Positions 1 through 8,005 of a stretch of DNA of 64,000 nt are shown one piece after another. Numbering within the stretch: the stretch's first letter is position 1; every line of letters begins with the position of its first letter. Where the stretch lies: contig NZ_JBBORC010000001.1 in NCBI RefSeq assembly GCF_038004425.1, positions 3,201,001-3,265,000 of the forward strand. Reading direction: 5' to 3'. This stretch comes from Solibacillus sp. FSL W7-1464 (GTDB taxonomy: Bacteria; Bacillota; Bacilli; Bacillales_A; Planococcaceae). The notes below the pieces were generated by a model. The model made no database searches. It saw only the letters and a list, made by a program, of their open reading frames with translations, and had not been told where the DNA came from. Both the position numbers and the translations under genes were made by a program.

Positions 1-23
1 TTATACTCTACATATTGGCTCAT
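1..23 (-). CDS. 5' end of a leftward gene, product unknown (partial)
   Basis: Only seven codons lie in the window, beginning Met-Ser-Gln-Tyr-Val-Glu-Tyr on the minus strand. A GGAGGG ribosome-binding site at 30–35 is six bases upstream of this ATG. A second ATG at 25–27 is in another frame and reaches a stop after eight codons, so the ATG at 21–23 is chosen. The product cannot be deduced from this fragment. Confidence 0.5.
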
Positions 24-156
24 GCATTTCCCTCCTACATTCCTAAACTCTATTTCTATTTTCGCTCATTGGAAGATTAAGGGCATTATACATAGTGTCA
101 AATGGATGTTTGCATCGATTTCACATTTAGCAAAGAGTTGTTCTCACCGGGCAAGA

Positions 157-325
157 GGTTGATTTCCTTTCCGGGTAGGACGCTTTCCGCGGGCACGGCG
201 TGAGGCCAACACGATGTTGGTCACAAAAGCGTTGCCACAGGACGTGGCGCTCTTAGCTTTTGTTCCCAAGTCTCAGACGTCTCGCTATTCCCGCAGGAGT
301 CGCCTCCCCTCCATTCCAATCAACC
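157..325. repeat. Repeat family A, copy A1 (full length, structured)
   Basis: This 169-bp element fills most of the gap between the partial gene at 1–23 and the PucR gene. Its ends are an inverted repeat, AGGTTGATT at 156–164 and AATCAACCT at 318–326. Inside are a second imperfect stem (GACGCTTTCCGCGGG near 179 against CCCGCAGGAGTCGC near 290), a CCAACA/TGTTGG hairpin, and ACAAAAGC/GCTTTTGT enclosing a GCCAC/GTGGC hairpin. Near-identical cores recur at 22898–23099 and 47869–48035, and a deleted form at 4616–4678. It contains no ORF or transposase. Confidence 0.85.
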
Positions 326-362
326 TGTTTCACATTTATTCGCGTCATCATCATTCACTACT

Positions 363-1901
363 CTAAACCTTCACACCCTCATAATAATTATGCTTCGTCA
401 TGAGCAGCATGATCTCAAGACAGAGACGGTTTTCGTACTTCATAAAATCATTGCCGATAATCTGCTCCACCTTTTCCAGGCGGTGATAAAGGGTTTGGCG
501 GACGATGAACAGCTTTTCGGCCGTTTCCTTTTTTAGTCCGTTACACTGAAAAAACACATCGAGCGTTTGGATCAGATTCGCGTTGTGCTTGCTGTCATAA
601 TGGCTAAGCTTTTCGATTTTTTCCTTTGCTGCCTGCATGAGACTGTTGTTGTTTTGCAGAACTTTCACCATATGGTACAGCACAAGTTCATCATAAAAAT
701 ACGAATGCTCCATATGCTTCATCCGGATCTGCAACGTTTCCTGCGCTGTTTGATAGCTTTCTTTCAATTCATTGTAATGCGAAACATACTTCCCGACCGC
801 GATCAGCATGTCCTGTTTATTTTGCTGGATCACCTCATTCACCACGCGGTTCATCCGCTCTTTATATGTAGCTCCCTGCGCCAGGTCATTTACGATGAAA
901 ATCAAATATTGGGACTGCTCGACTATAAATGTGTAAAACCCTTCCTTCTGCAGTGCCTGACGAAGATTGATTTTATAGTTCGTTAAATCTTTTTTCGCAT
1001 TTTTCCTTCTCAGCTGATGTATCATAACCATCCAGCCATTATGCTTCAGCTTCTGATCGATCTCTTCGATAAAATAAAGCAGCTCATCATCGCTGTTTTC
1101 ACCTTCAAGCCACTTTTCGAAGAACTTTCGGTTTTCGCTTTCCAATTTTTCTTCAATATATAAATCTCTTAAAATAAACTGTGACAGTGTGACAACAGTG
1201 CGGTCCAAAATAAGCAAATCCAACTCAGTCATTTCTCTTTTTTCCGAGTATATATAGACCGTACCGTACAATTGATCAAATAAATTCACTTCAATCTTCG
1301 CTTTATGTTTGGCACCTAAACGATCGATATACTTTTTGCAATTTTCAATCTTTTTATCCGGGATTGCGAGACTCGTACCTTTTTTCACATCAAAATAAAT
1401 ATCCACGTTCAAATACTTTTGCATATACTGCAAAATCTTTACTTTGTCGTTCACCTTCAAAACATAATTGTTGATCTTCTGGGAATAATCTTCGAGCTGC
1501 CTTAAAATATCGTATTGCTGATGAATGATTGCTGTATGCAAATCTTGTGTAATGCCGACGAACGGGACAATCTCCTGAAAAACGATGAGCGGAAAATCCA
1601 GTTCATCCGCCAGACTGATCACACTTTCCGGAACCGTTTGAATGTACATACCCAGCTCTATACAAAGCCCGGCTACATGTAATTCGCTAAGCTGCTTTAC
1701 AAAATTCAAAAAACCTTGTTCATTATCCTTTAAAGTGACGCCCGTTGTCAGAATGAGCTCATTACCCCTTATTAGCTGCTTCACATCGGTTACTTCCAAT
1801 ATATGAATCCATTTGATCGCATGATTTAACCCGGTTTGACCTGCGACGACCTTCGCTGATTCAAAGTATTTTCGATTTAGAACTTCTTTTACGGTTAACA
1901 T
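363..1901 (-). CDS. PucR-family transcriptional regulator
   Basis: This is a cytoplasmic DNA-binding regulator of 512 residues. The first ~125 residues match the PucR (purine catabolism regulatory) N-terminal domain. The middle resembles the GGDEF-like region of CdaR/PucR proteins. The last ~60 residues hold the PucR-type helix-turn-helix, with Phe-Leu-Val-Arg-like 'LFIVRQTLYHRLEKVE'. An upstream in-frame ATG at 1935–1937 exists, but AGGGGG just before the ATG at 1901 marks the better start. It is divergent from a Zn-dependent amidohydrolase, with a 124-bp shared promoter region. Family members respond to purine-degradation, amino-acid or sugar-acid intermediates, so it probably controls the neighbouring amidohydrolase. 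The effector is not known. Confidence 0.85.
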   Translation of the reverse strand: MLTVKEVLNRKYFESAKVVAGQTGLNHAIKWIHILEVTDVKQLIRGNELILTTGVTLKDNEQGFLNFVKQLSELHVAGLCIELGMYIQTVPESVISLADELDFPLIVFQEIVPFVGITQDLHTAIIHQQYDILRQLEDYSQKINNYVLKVNDKVKILQYMQKYLNVDIYFDVKKGTSLAIPDKKIENCKKYIDRLGAKHKAKIEVNLFDQLYGTVYIYSEKREMTELDLLILDRTVVTLSQFILRDLYIEEKLESENRKFFEKWLEGENSDDELLYFIEEIDQKLKHNGWMVMIHQLRRKNAKKDLTNYKINLRQALQKEGFYTFIVEQSQYLIFIVNDLAQGATYKERMNRVVNEVIQQNKQDMLIAVGKYVSHYNELKESYQTAQETLQIRMKHMEHSYFYDELVLYHMVKVLQNNNSLMQAAKEKIEKLSHYDSKHNANLIQTLDVFFQCNGLKKETAEKLFIVRQTLYHRLEKVEQIIGNDFMKYENRLCLEIMLLMTKHNYYEGVKV

Positions 1902-2025
1902 AAGCAGCCCCCTATCATTAACAATTCGTCCATACAATTATTGTAACATTTTACATTAAGTATATATTAATTTGTTATATGCTAGTGCTAATGTTTATAT
2001 ATTATTGAATTTAAGGGGGACCTTT

Positions 2026-3273
2026 ATGTTAAAAACAAATCGCGAAAGACTTCAAAACACGATTGATTTATTCAGCAAATTTGGGGCAACAGAAAATAAT
2101 GGTGTCACACGTTTAAGCCTATCTCCCGAAGATATTCTTGCGCGCAACAAATTCAAGGAAATTTGCGAACAGCTTGGTATGGTCGTAACAGTTGATGATA
2201 TGGGCACTATGTACGCAACACTTCCTTCCAACTCCGATAATTTACCGATTGTCATCGGCTCACACTTGGATTCAGTCATTAAAGGCGGACGCTTCGATGG
2301 AGTGCTAGGTGTTTTAACTGCACTGGAAGCTGTCCAAACGATTATCGATGAAAAACTCGAACTGAATCACCCTATCACGATTGTAAACTTCACAAATGAA
2401 GAAGGTGCACGTTTTGAACCGTCTTTAATGGCTTCAGGTGTTCTTTCAGGGAAATTCGAAAAGGAAAAGATGCTCGCTTCAACTGATCGTGAAGGGGTAA
2501 CATTTGAACAAGCCTTGAAAGAAAGCGGCTATGAAGGCGACGTTGCAAACCGTCTGACAGAGGCACATGCCTATTTGGAGCTTCATATCGAACAAGGTCC
2601 CGTGCTGGAACATTACAAAAAAGAGATCGGTGTCGTGGAAGGCGTCCTTGGCATGGTATGCTATGACATCACATTAACCGGCGAATCGAACCATGCGGGC
2701 ACTACCCCTATTTCCATGCGGAAAGACAGTATGTTCGCCGCGATGCAAATCATTTCAATTCTGCAAAATAAACTAAAACAGCTTCCTGAAGATCTTGTTT
2801 ATACAATCGGGCGCATCAATGCCTATCCGAATATTCATACGGTCATTCCGAGTAACGTAACATTCTCGCTGGAATCCCGCCACCAGGACCCGGCAGTCAT
2901 TCAGCAAGTGGAGCAAATTATTTCTGATCTGCCAAAAGAAATCGAAAATTGCGAGTTGAGCTATGAAAAGCTATGGAGCCGGGATACGGTGTATTTCGCA
3001 CCGGAAGTTGTTCATGCCGTTGCAGCAAGCACAGAGGAACTGGGCTATTCACGCCATCATATGTTCAGCGGTGCCGGCCACGATGCTCAATTTATCGCCG
3101 GATACATTCCTTCAACCATGATTTTCGTTCCAAGCGAGAAAGGCTATAGCCACCGCGAAGATGAATATACATCCTATGAAGAATGTTCAAAAGGCGCGGA
3201 TGTCCTTCTGAATGCGGTATTGAAAGTAGCCGAATCTTCAGTTTCACCCGTAAAGTCTGCTAGTGTAAAGTAA
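2026..3273 (+). CDS. Zn-dependent amidohydrolase (N-carbamoyl-L-amino-acid hydrolase / allantoate deiminase family)
   Basis: This M20-type metallo-amidase (415 aa) hydrolyses a carbamoyl or ureido group from amino acids or purine/pyrimidine breakdown products. The metal site is visible: GSHLDS (His80), GRFDGVLG (Asp91), NEEGARF (Glu126), HIEQGP, and the C-terminal SGAGHDAQF. NHAGTTP marks the dimerisation/substrate region. The start at 2026 follows AAGGGGGACC; the 18 codons upstream in frame lack a ribosome-binding site. It is divergent from a PucR-type regulator, which supports a role in purine, hydantoin or β-ureido-acid catabolism. Sequence alone does not separate allantoate amidohydrolase, L-carbamoylase and β-ureidopropionase activity. 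Confidence 0.85.
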   Translation: MLKTNRERLQNTIDLFSKFGATENNGVTRLSLSPEDILARNKFKEICEQLGMVVTVDDMGTMYATLPSNSDNLPIVIGSHLDSVIKGGRFDGVLGVLTALEAVQTIIDEKLELNHPITIVNFTNEEGARFEPSLMASGVLSGKFEKEKMLASTDREGVTFEQALKESGYEGDVANRLTEAHAYLELHIEQGPVLEHYKKEIGVVEGVLGMVCYDITLTGESNHAGTTPISMRKDSMFAAMQIISILQNKLKQLPEDLVYTIGRINAYPNIHTVIPSNVTFSLESRHQDPAVIQQVEQIISDLPKEIENCELSYEKLWSRDTVYFAPEVVHAVAASTEELGYSRHHMFSGAGHDAQFIAGYIPSTMIFVPSEKGYSHREDEYTSYEECSKGADVLLNAVLKVAESSVSPVKSASVK

Positions 3274-3361
3274 AGGTTTTTATGATGAAATCAATAGTTT
3301 TGCCCTCCTCTTCTTATTAGGTGAACATACTATATGGTACCTACTAAAAGGAGGTGGGATG

Positions 3362-3622
3362 ATGAGACGTCCTGCAATGGGGTTCTGCTTCCCTGGCTAC
3401 CGCTACTGTGGACCGGGATGCACTGGACCTGGTGCACCAACGAATGCAGTCGATAATTGCTGTCTGAACCACGATGCCTGCTATGCATACGGATACGACA
3501 AACGATATTGTGACGCAATTTTCCAGCAATGTTTAAATCAATACAAAAACCCCTCAACAAAAATGGGGAGGGACGCAAATTTATTCTCTCGAGCAATTCG
3601 GTTAAAGAACTTTCTAATATAA
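3362..3622 (+). CDS. Small phospholipase-A2-like protein
   Basis: This 86-residue, Cys-rich protein carries the PLA2 signature CC-x2-HD-x-C at residues 33–40, with the catalytic pair His37-Asp38. It is preceded by a glycine-rich YCGPGCTG stretch that resembles the PLA2 calcium loop. Eight cysteines suggest disulphides or a metal-stabilised fold. No signal peptide is obvious; the N-terminus is Arg-Arg followed by a hydrophobic/aromatic run. A strong AGGAGG at 3349–3354 is seven bases before the ATG at 3362 and only four before the ATG at 3359, so 3362 is preferred. It is a single gene ending in a terminator at 3626–3674. Lipase activity is inferred from the motif only. Confidence 0.75.
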   Translation: MRRPAMGFCFPGYRYCGPGCTGPGAPTNAVDNCCLNHDACYAYGYDKRYCDAIFQQCLNQYKNPSTKMGRDANLFSRAIRLKNFLI

Positions 3623-3625
3623 ACT

Positions 3626-3674
3626 AAAACACAGGCATGAATTCCTTTTCAAAAGGTTCCATGCCTGTGTTTTC
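3626..3674. terminator. Bidirectional Rho-independent terminator
   Basis: The arms AAAACACAGGCATG and CATGCCTGTGTTTT form a long stem between convergent genes, the PLA2-like gene (+) and a solute-binding protein (-). A-rich and T-rich ends serve both strands. Confidence 0.85.
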
Positions 3675-3680
3675 AATTAA

Positions 3681-4475
3681 TTAATCAATCTTCTGACCTG
3701 TAATTTCTTCTAATTTACCGTTTTCTTTAATTTTTGCCAGGCCTTCATTTAAACGGTCCACTAACTCCTTGTTCCCCTTTTTCACCATGAAGCCGTAATA
3801 CTCTTTCTCGAACTGATCTGACTCAATCGCTTTTAGCCCTGAATTCGGATTGTTCTTTAAGTACTCGATTACTACGGCATTATCGCCAAACGCCGCGACT
3901 GTTGCACCATTGATTACTTCCTGGAATGCAACTGGCTGATTTTCATAAGCTAAAATTTTTGAACTTGATTTCCCTTGCAGGTTTTGGGCTGCAATATGGC
4001 CTGTCGTATTAATTTGAACAGAGATTTTCTGATCTTTTAACTCATCCAATGTTTCAATTGTTGAATCTTCTTTCACAACAATCATCAATGACGCTTCATA
4101 ATATGGATCTGTGAAGTCATACGTTTCTTTACGCTCATCTGTAATTGTAATGCCTGATGCACCTAAATCCAGTTCACCGTTCGTAATTTGTTGGAATACC
4201 GGCTCCCAGCCTACATTTCGGAATTCAATTTCCGAACCGATTTCTTCACCGATTGCATTCATAATATCAACATCGATTCCGACAATCTCACCTTTGTCAT
4301 TCATCGATTCAAATGGGGCAAATGTTGCTTCTGTTCCGACTAATAGCTTTTTACCGCCACCTTCTCCGGATGTTGCACTTCCTGAAGTTTCGTCGTCTGC
4401 CGCACCGCATGCGGCTAAAATGATCGTTAATGCCATTAGCAGCATCGTTGTTAAAAGTTTCTTTGTTTTGAGCAT
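3681..4475 (-). CDS. Amino-acid ABC transporter substrate-binding lipoprotein (copy 1)
   Basis: This periplasmic-type solute-binding protein (264 aa, SBP_bac_3 family) captures a polar or basic amino acid for an ABC importer. A signal peptide ends in a lipobox (Leu-Ala-Ala-Cys), so the mature protein is lipid-anchored outside the membrane. Family motifs are GTEATFAPFE, ITDERKETYDFTDPYY and VQINTTGHIAA. An AGAGGGGG site precedes the ATG at 4475, while the longer in-frame start lacks one. It lies downstream of the permease and ATPase genes, separated from them by a terminator and a repeat. It is a close paralogue of the binding protein at 6227–7006, so it may share that permease. Confidence 0.88.
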   Translation of the reverse strand: MLKTKKLLTTMLLMALTIILAACGAADDETSGSATSGEGGGKKLLVGTEATFAPFESMNDKGEIVGIDVDIMNAIGEEIGSEIEFRNVGWEPVFQQITNGELDLGASGITITDERKETYDFTDPYYEASLMIVVKEDSTIETLDELKDQKISVQINTTGHIAAQNLQGKSSSKILAYENQPVAFQEVINGATVAAFGDNAVVIEYLKNNPNSGLKAIESDQFEKEYYGFMVKKGNKELVDRLNEGLAKIKENGKLEEITGQKID

Positions 4476-4615
4476 TATAAAGCCCCCTCTATTTTTGTTA
4501 AGATTATACATTTTTTAGCAGAGTCACACAATATGCAATTCTAAATCTTCTGATAGTTTATGATATAAAAATCCCTAAACAATTTATGCTACTAAAATCT
4601 TCACGGCTCATATAG

Positions 4616-4678
4616 GGTTGATTTCCATTTCGGGTCGGACGCTTTCCGCGGGCACGGCTCCTCTGCATTCCAATCAAC
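4616..4678. repeat. Repeat family A, copy A2 (internally deleted)
   Basis: This 63-bp copy keeps both ends of family A, GGTTGATT at 4616–4623 and AATCAAC at 4672–4678, plus the GACGCTTTCCGCGGGCACGG segment. It lacks the whole central hairpin domain of about 105 bases. It sits between the ATPase terminator and the start of the copy-1 binding-protein gene. Confidence 0.75.
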
Positions 4679-4721
4679 GCGTTTTAAATCTATTTGCATT
4701 CTACTCCAATTAGTAAGAAGC

Positions 4722-4763
4722 AAAAAACTATCTTCTACTACTCATCATAATAGAAGATAGTTT
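4722..4763 (-). terminator. Terminator of the amino-acid ABC operon
   Basis: On the minus strand AACTATCTTCTA pairs with TAGAAGATAGTT and a T-run follows. It lies 9 bases after the ATPase stop codon, separating it from the downstream binding-protein gene. Confidence 0.85.
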
Positions 4764-4771
4764 CCCTGCTC

Positions 4772-5494
4772 TTATAGAACTTTTCCTAAAAAGGCTTTTG
4801 TACGTTCATTTTGCGGGTTGCCGAATACTTCATCCGGGTGGCCTTGTTCTACGATATAGCCGCCATCCATAAACAGTACACGGTCGCCTACTTCACGTGC
4901 GAAGCCCATTTCATGTGTTACGACAACCATTGTCATCCCTTCTTTTGCAAGGTTCTTCATTACTTCCAGAACTTCTTTCACCATTTCCGGGTCAAGGGCT
5001 GACGTTGGTTCGTCGAACAGCATCACTTTCGGCTTCATCGCCAACGCGCGGGCAATCGCTACACGCTGCTGCTGACCGCCTGATAACTGCTGCGGATAGT
5101 TATATGCTTTTTCACGCAAACCGACCTTATCCAATAGCTCCAGTGCCAGTTTTTCGGCAACGGCTTTGTTCAGTTGGCGAATTTGCATTGGAGCCATCGT
5201 AATATTATCAATGACCGACATATGCGGGAATAAGTTGAACTGCTGAAACACCATTCCTACTTCTGTACGGATCTCGTTAATATTTGTTTTCGGATCATTA
5301 ATTTTAGTACCTTCAATATAGATTGCACCATCCGTTACTTCTTCCAGCAAGTTCATGCAGCGAAGAAACGTTGATTTCCCGGAACCTGATGGCCCGATAA
5401 CACAAACTACCTCTTTTTCACGCACTTCATAATCGATCCCTTTTAACACTTCGAGCTTGCCAAAATGCTTGTGTAAGTTTTCTACTTTAATCAT
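4772..5494 (-). CDS. Polar amino-acid ABC transporter, ATP-binding protein (GlnQ family)
   Basis: This is the cytoplasmic ATPase (240 aa) powering an amino-acid importer. Walker A is GPSGSGKST at residues 34–42. The Q-loop, the signature LSGGQQQR and Walker [13 protein letters not shown] are all intact, and the H-loop is VVTHEMGFA. The ATG directly abuts the permease stop codon (TAAATG), indicating translational coupling. Close similarity to GlnQ/ArtM/TcyC proteins is clear, but the transported amino acid cannot be read from the ATPase. Confidence 0.92.
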   Translation of the reverse strand: MIKVENLHKHFGKLEVLKGIDYEVREKEVVCVIGPSGSGKSTFLRCMNLLEEVTDGAIYIEGTKINDPKTNINEIRTEVGMVFQQFNLFPHMSVIDNITMAPMQIRQLNKAVAEKLALELLDKVGLREKAYNYPQQLSGGQQQRVAIARALAMKPKVMLFDEPTSALDPEMVKEVLEVMKNLAKEGMTMVVVTHEMGFAREVGDRVLFMDGGYIVEQGHPDEVFGNPQNERTKAFLGKVL

Positions 5495-6196
5495 TTACGC
5501 GCGCTCCTTTTTCTTACGTGGGTTGTAATTGATATCAACTCGTTTTTCGATAAATGCAATGAGCTTCGTTACAGCATACGTCAATACAAGGTATAGGAAC
5601 GCCGCGAATAAATACGGCTCCCAGAAACGCTGATACGTTCCGGCTACAACTTTACTTACGTATAAAATTTCGGCTCCGGCGATTACCGTTACAAGTGAAG
5701 AATCTTTTAACAGTGCGATAAATTCATTCCCTAAAGGTGGAATCATACGACGAAACGCCTGAGGTAAAATAACTTTGCGCATCGCCTGTCCCTGTGTTAA
5801 ACCTAAAGACCTTGCAGCTTCCATTTGCCCTTTGTCGATCGACTGGATCCCCGCACGGAAAATTTCTGCATTGTATGCGGCACTGTTTAAAATCAGGCCG
5901 ACAATACCCGATACCCACCAACCTTGTGATGTTCCAAAAATAGTCGGAATAACAGCTAAGTGAATTAATAATAATTGTACGAGCATTGGCGTACCACGGA
6001 ATACGTCGACATATATTTTAGCCGGCCAGTAAATCCATTTTTTTGTTGAAACTTGGCCTAATCCTAAAACCAGACCGAATATAATACCACCAATATAACC
6101 ACATGCTGTTAAAACAATAGTCGCCCAAAGTCCTTTTGCATATAGTTCACGGTAGTTCCAGATTATATCCCAACGGAAAAAATCAAAAAAATCCAT
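5495..6196 (-). CDS. Polar amino-acid ABC transporter, permease (HisMQ/GlnP family)
   Basis: This inner-membrane permease (233 aa) has about five predicted transmembrane helices. The conserved EAA loop reads EAARSLGLTQGQAMRKVILPQ and contacts the ATPase. It forms an operon with an upstream binding protein (30-base gap) and the ATPase immediately downstream. Only one permease gene is present, so it probably works as a homodimer. The substrate is likely a polar or basic amino acid, inferred from family membership. Confidence 0.92.
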   Translation of the reverse strand: MDFFDFFRWDIIWNYRELYAKGLWATIVLTACGYIGGIIFGLVLGLGQVSTKKWIYWPAKIYVDVFRGTPMLVQLLLIHLAVIPTIFGTSQGWWVSGIVGLILNSAAYNAEIFRAGIQSIDKGQMEAARSLGLTQGQAMRKVILPQAFRRMIPPLGNEFIALLKDSSLVTVIAGAEILYVSKVVAGTYQRFWEPYLFAAFLYLVLTYAVTKLIAFIEKRVDINYNPRKKKERA

Positions 6197-6226
6197 CTGA
6201 AACCCTCCAATAAATTAAAATGTAGC

Positions 6227-7006
6227 TTATTCGATTTCCGTACCTGTAATTTCAGCTAACTTGCCGTTGTCTTTAATTTTTTGAAGACCTTCATTTAAAA
6301 TGTCCAATAGCTCTTTGTTGCCCTTTTTCACCATAAAGCCGAAGTAGTCTTTTTCAAATGAAGTATCTTCGACCGCTTTTAAGCCTGAATCAGGATTGTT
6401 TTCAAGGTAATCCAGAATTACTGCGTTATCACCGATAGCAGCATCCGCAGCGCCTGTAAGCACTTCTGTTAATGCAACAGAGAAGTTTTCATAAGCTAAA
6501 ATCTTCGAGCTTGCAACACCTTGCAGTTCCTGTGCGGCGATATGTCCTGTCGTATTAATCTGTACCGCGATTTTTTTGTCTTTAATATCTTCTAATGATG
6601 CCACTGTCGAACCTTCTTTTGTCACGATCAATAAAGTCGCTTCATAGTAAGGATCTGTAAAGTCATATGATTCTTTACGCTCATCTGTAATTGTAATAGC
6701 CGCTGCACCCATATCCACTTCACCAGTTGTTACTTGGCTCATCATTGAATCCCAGCCTACATTCTTTACTTCTGTTTCAATCCCCATTTCTTCGCCGATC
6801 GCTGCTAAAATCTCTGAATCCAACCCGACAACATTACCTTTATCATCTAAGTATTCGAATGGTGCATATGTAGCTTCCGTACCTGCAACAATTTTCTTAT
6901 ATTCTTTATCACCTGTTGATGAAGATTCGTCCGCTCCACACGCTGTTAAAATCATAGAAGCTGCTGCTAAAGGTGCTGCCCATTTAAATAGTTTTCTAGT
7001 ACTCAT
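6227..7006 (-). CDS. Amino-acid ABC transporter substrate-binding lipoprotein (copy 2)
   Basis: This is the first gene of the importer operon (259 aa, SBP_bac_3 family). A signal peptide with lipobox Leu-Thr-Ala-Cys predicts a lipoprotein. It shares most of its sequence with the copy at 3681–4475, including ITDERKE-YDFTDPYYEA, VQINTTGHIAAQ, SSKILAYEN and GFMVKKGNKEL. The start at 7006 is set by AGGAGG 8–13 bases upstream; the 27 codons before it in frame have no ribosome-binding site. The divergence between copies is greatest in the first lobe, so they may differ in ligand preference. That last point is inference. Confidence 0.9.
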   Translation of the reverse strand: MSTRKLFKWAAPLAAASMILTACGADESSSTGDKEYKKIVAGTEATYAPFEYLDDKGNVVGLDSEILAAIGEEMGIETEVKNVGWDSMMSQVTTGEVDMGAAAITITDERKESYDFTDPYYEATLLIVTKEGSTVASLEDIKDKKIAVQINTTGHIAAQELQGVASSKILAYENFSVALTEVLTGAADAAIGDNAVILDYLENNPDSGLKAVEDTSFEKDYFGFMVKKGNKELLDILNEGLQKIKDNGKLAEITGTEIE

Positions 7007-7286
7007 TATGAATATCCTCCTGGATGTAGTAGTTTTTTTATTAATAACATGTTCAATTATATTAATTCCACAATTAATATACAACATTTAATTTTTAAAA
7101 AATTGATTATTATTGCAGTATGATGAATTAATATAACAAAATTAACGGTATATTTGCATATAATTTAATATTTATTCACTTAATTGTTATTTCATTTTTG
7201 TATCCCCCTCTTAAAAAGGCGCCCATTCCATTACATATATTCCCTGTTTTTTATAATATATGTTAATTAACTAAAGAATTTTTACT

Positions 7287-7332
7287 AAAAAAAAAAGACT
7301 GCACAAGAGGAACTCCCTCTCATACAGCCTTG
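7287..7332 (-). terminator. Rho-independent terminator not attached to a known gene
   Basis: On the minus strand an imperfect stem (AGAGG/CCTCT extended by CTG…CAG) is followed by a run of ten T. No leftward ORF ends here. The nearest upstream transcripts on this strand are the structured segment 7349–7417 and tRNA-Arg at 7747–7818. Confidence 0.6.
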
Positions 7333-7348
7333 GAAATATTATTTAGTC

Positions 7349-7417
7349 AGAGAACGAATGAAGGATAAAAAGAACCGGTACAGTGATTCCTTCTATCCTA
7401 CTAAAACTTCATTCTCT
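7349..7417 (-). ncRNA. Candidate small structured RNA upstream of an orphan terminator
   Basis: A long inverted repeat (AGAGAA and GGATA on one arm, TATCC and TTCTCT on the other, with one bulge) lies 17 bases before the T-tailed hairpin at 7287–7332. Together they look like an intergenic transcript that ends in a terminator. No open reading frame is present. No RNA family is recognised, and the ends are approximate. Confidence 0.3.
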
Positions 7418-7696
7418 ACTGCAAAAAAACCTCAGATGATTTTTTGCAATTGATATTGAAACGTATATTAAAACAGTAAAATGGTGCCCTCTAGAGGACA
7501 TGATAATATAGTATACCTAGCTACTATTGTGAAAACACAACATTTAATAATGTACTAATTTTCATCATATATTACAAGTAGGAAATGTGCTTTTTTATAA
7601 ACAAATTTAATTTTTTAATTGAAGAGCGTTTAAATTAGATTGGATTCGGAAACTTATAGTGTAGCGTCAAAAATAAACTGTAGAAAAATGGAAGAG

Positions 7697-7736
7697 AAAG
7701 ATTATTTTAACTTCATGTTGACCAATAATAATCTTT
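7697..7736 (-). terminator. Probable terminator of tRNA-Arg
   Basis: AAAGATTATT and AATAATCTTT form a 10-bp stem starting 11 bases after the tRNA 3' end. It is A/T-rich and followed by a pyrimidine tract rather than a perfect T-run. Confidence 0.5.
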
Positions 7737-7746
7737 AAAAAGAAAG

Positions 7747-7818
7747 CGCCCTCGGAGGGAATCGAACCCCCAGCCTCAGAACCGGAATCTGAAGTGTTAT
7801 CCATTACACCACGAGGAC
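7747..7818 (-). tRNA. tRNA-Arg (anticodon CCG)
   Basis: A complete cloverleaf of 72 bases reads on the minus strand. The acceptor stem is GTCCTCG/CGAGGGC with a G discriminator. The anticodon stem CAGA/TCTG encloses a TTCCGGT loop, giving anticodon CCG and decoding CGG. The T-loop reads GGTTCGATTCC. The 3' CCA is not encoded, so it must be added by the CCA-adding enzyme. It is a single tRNA gene, not part of a cluster. Confidence 0.93.
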
Positions 7819-7898
7819 ATATAAATAAGTATATGAGCAACTTTTTTCATTATACAGATGGAACCCCTTATTTTCAACTGTAAAAATCAGAGTTTATA

Positions 7899-7929
7899 TT
7901 TGACCATAACTGACTAATACGTGTATGAT
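7899..7929 (+). promoter_or_regulatory. clpP promoter overlapped by a CtsR-type operator
   Basis: A σA-type promoter is visible: TTGACC at 7900–7905, an 18-base spacer, TATGAT at 7924–7929. The -35 region overlaps TTTGACC-ATA-ACTGACT (7899–7915). Read on the other strand this is a tandem heptad close to the CtsR consensus (RGTCAAA-NAN-RGTCAAA), with one perfect and one 5/7 half. CtsR repression of clpP in heat and protein stress is established in Bacillus. Its use here is inferred. Confidence 0.75.
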
Positions 7930-8005
7930 AGGTTTACAGCTGAAATATTTGTCAATTTCAGCAAAAGTTATCGAATATAAGCTTTAACAAAGGGAGGATT
8001 TTTCA

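Noticed and set aside
567-986. 139-aa rightward ORF within the PucR gene
   Set aside because: It is an antisense shadow of a conserved coding region, with no ribosome-binding site.
3330-3596. 88-aa leftward ORF opposite the PLA2-like gene
   Set aside because: It is antisense to a gene with a strong ribosome-binding site and a recognisable active site, and lacks its own.
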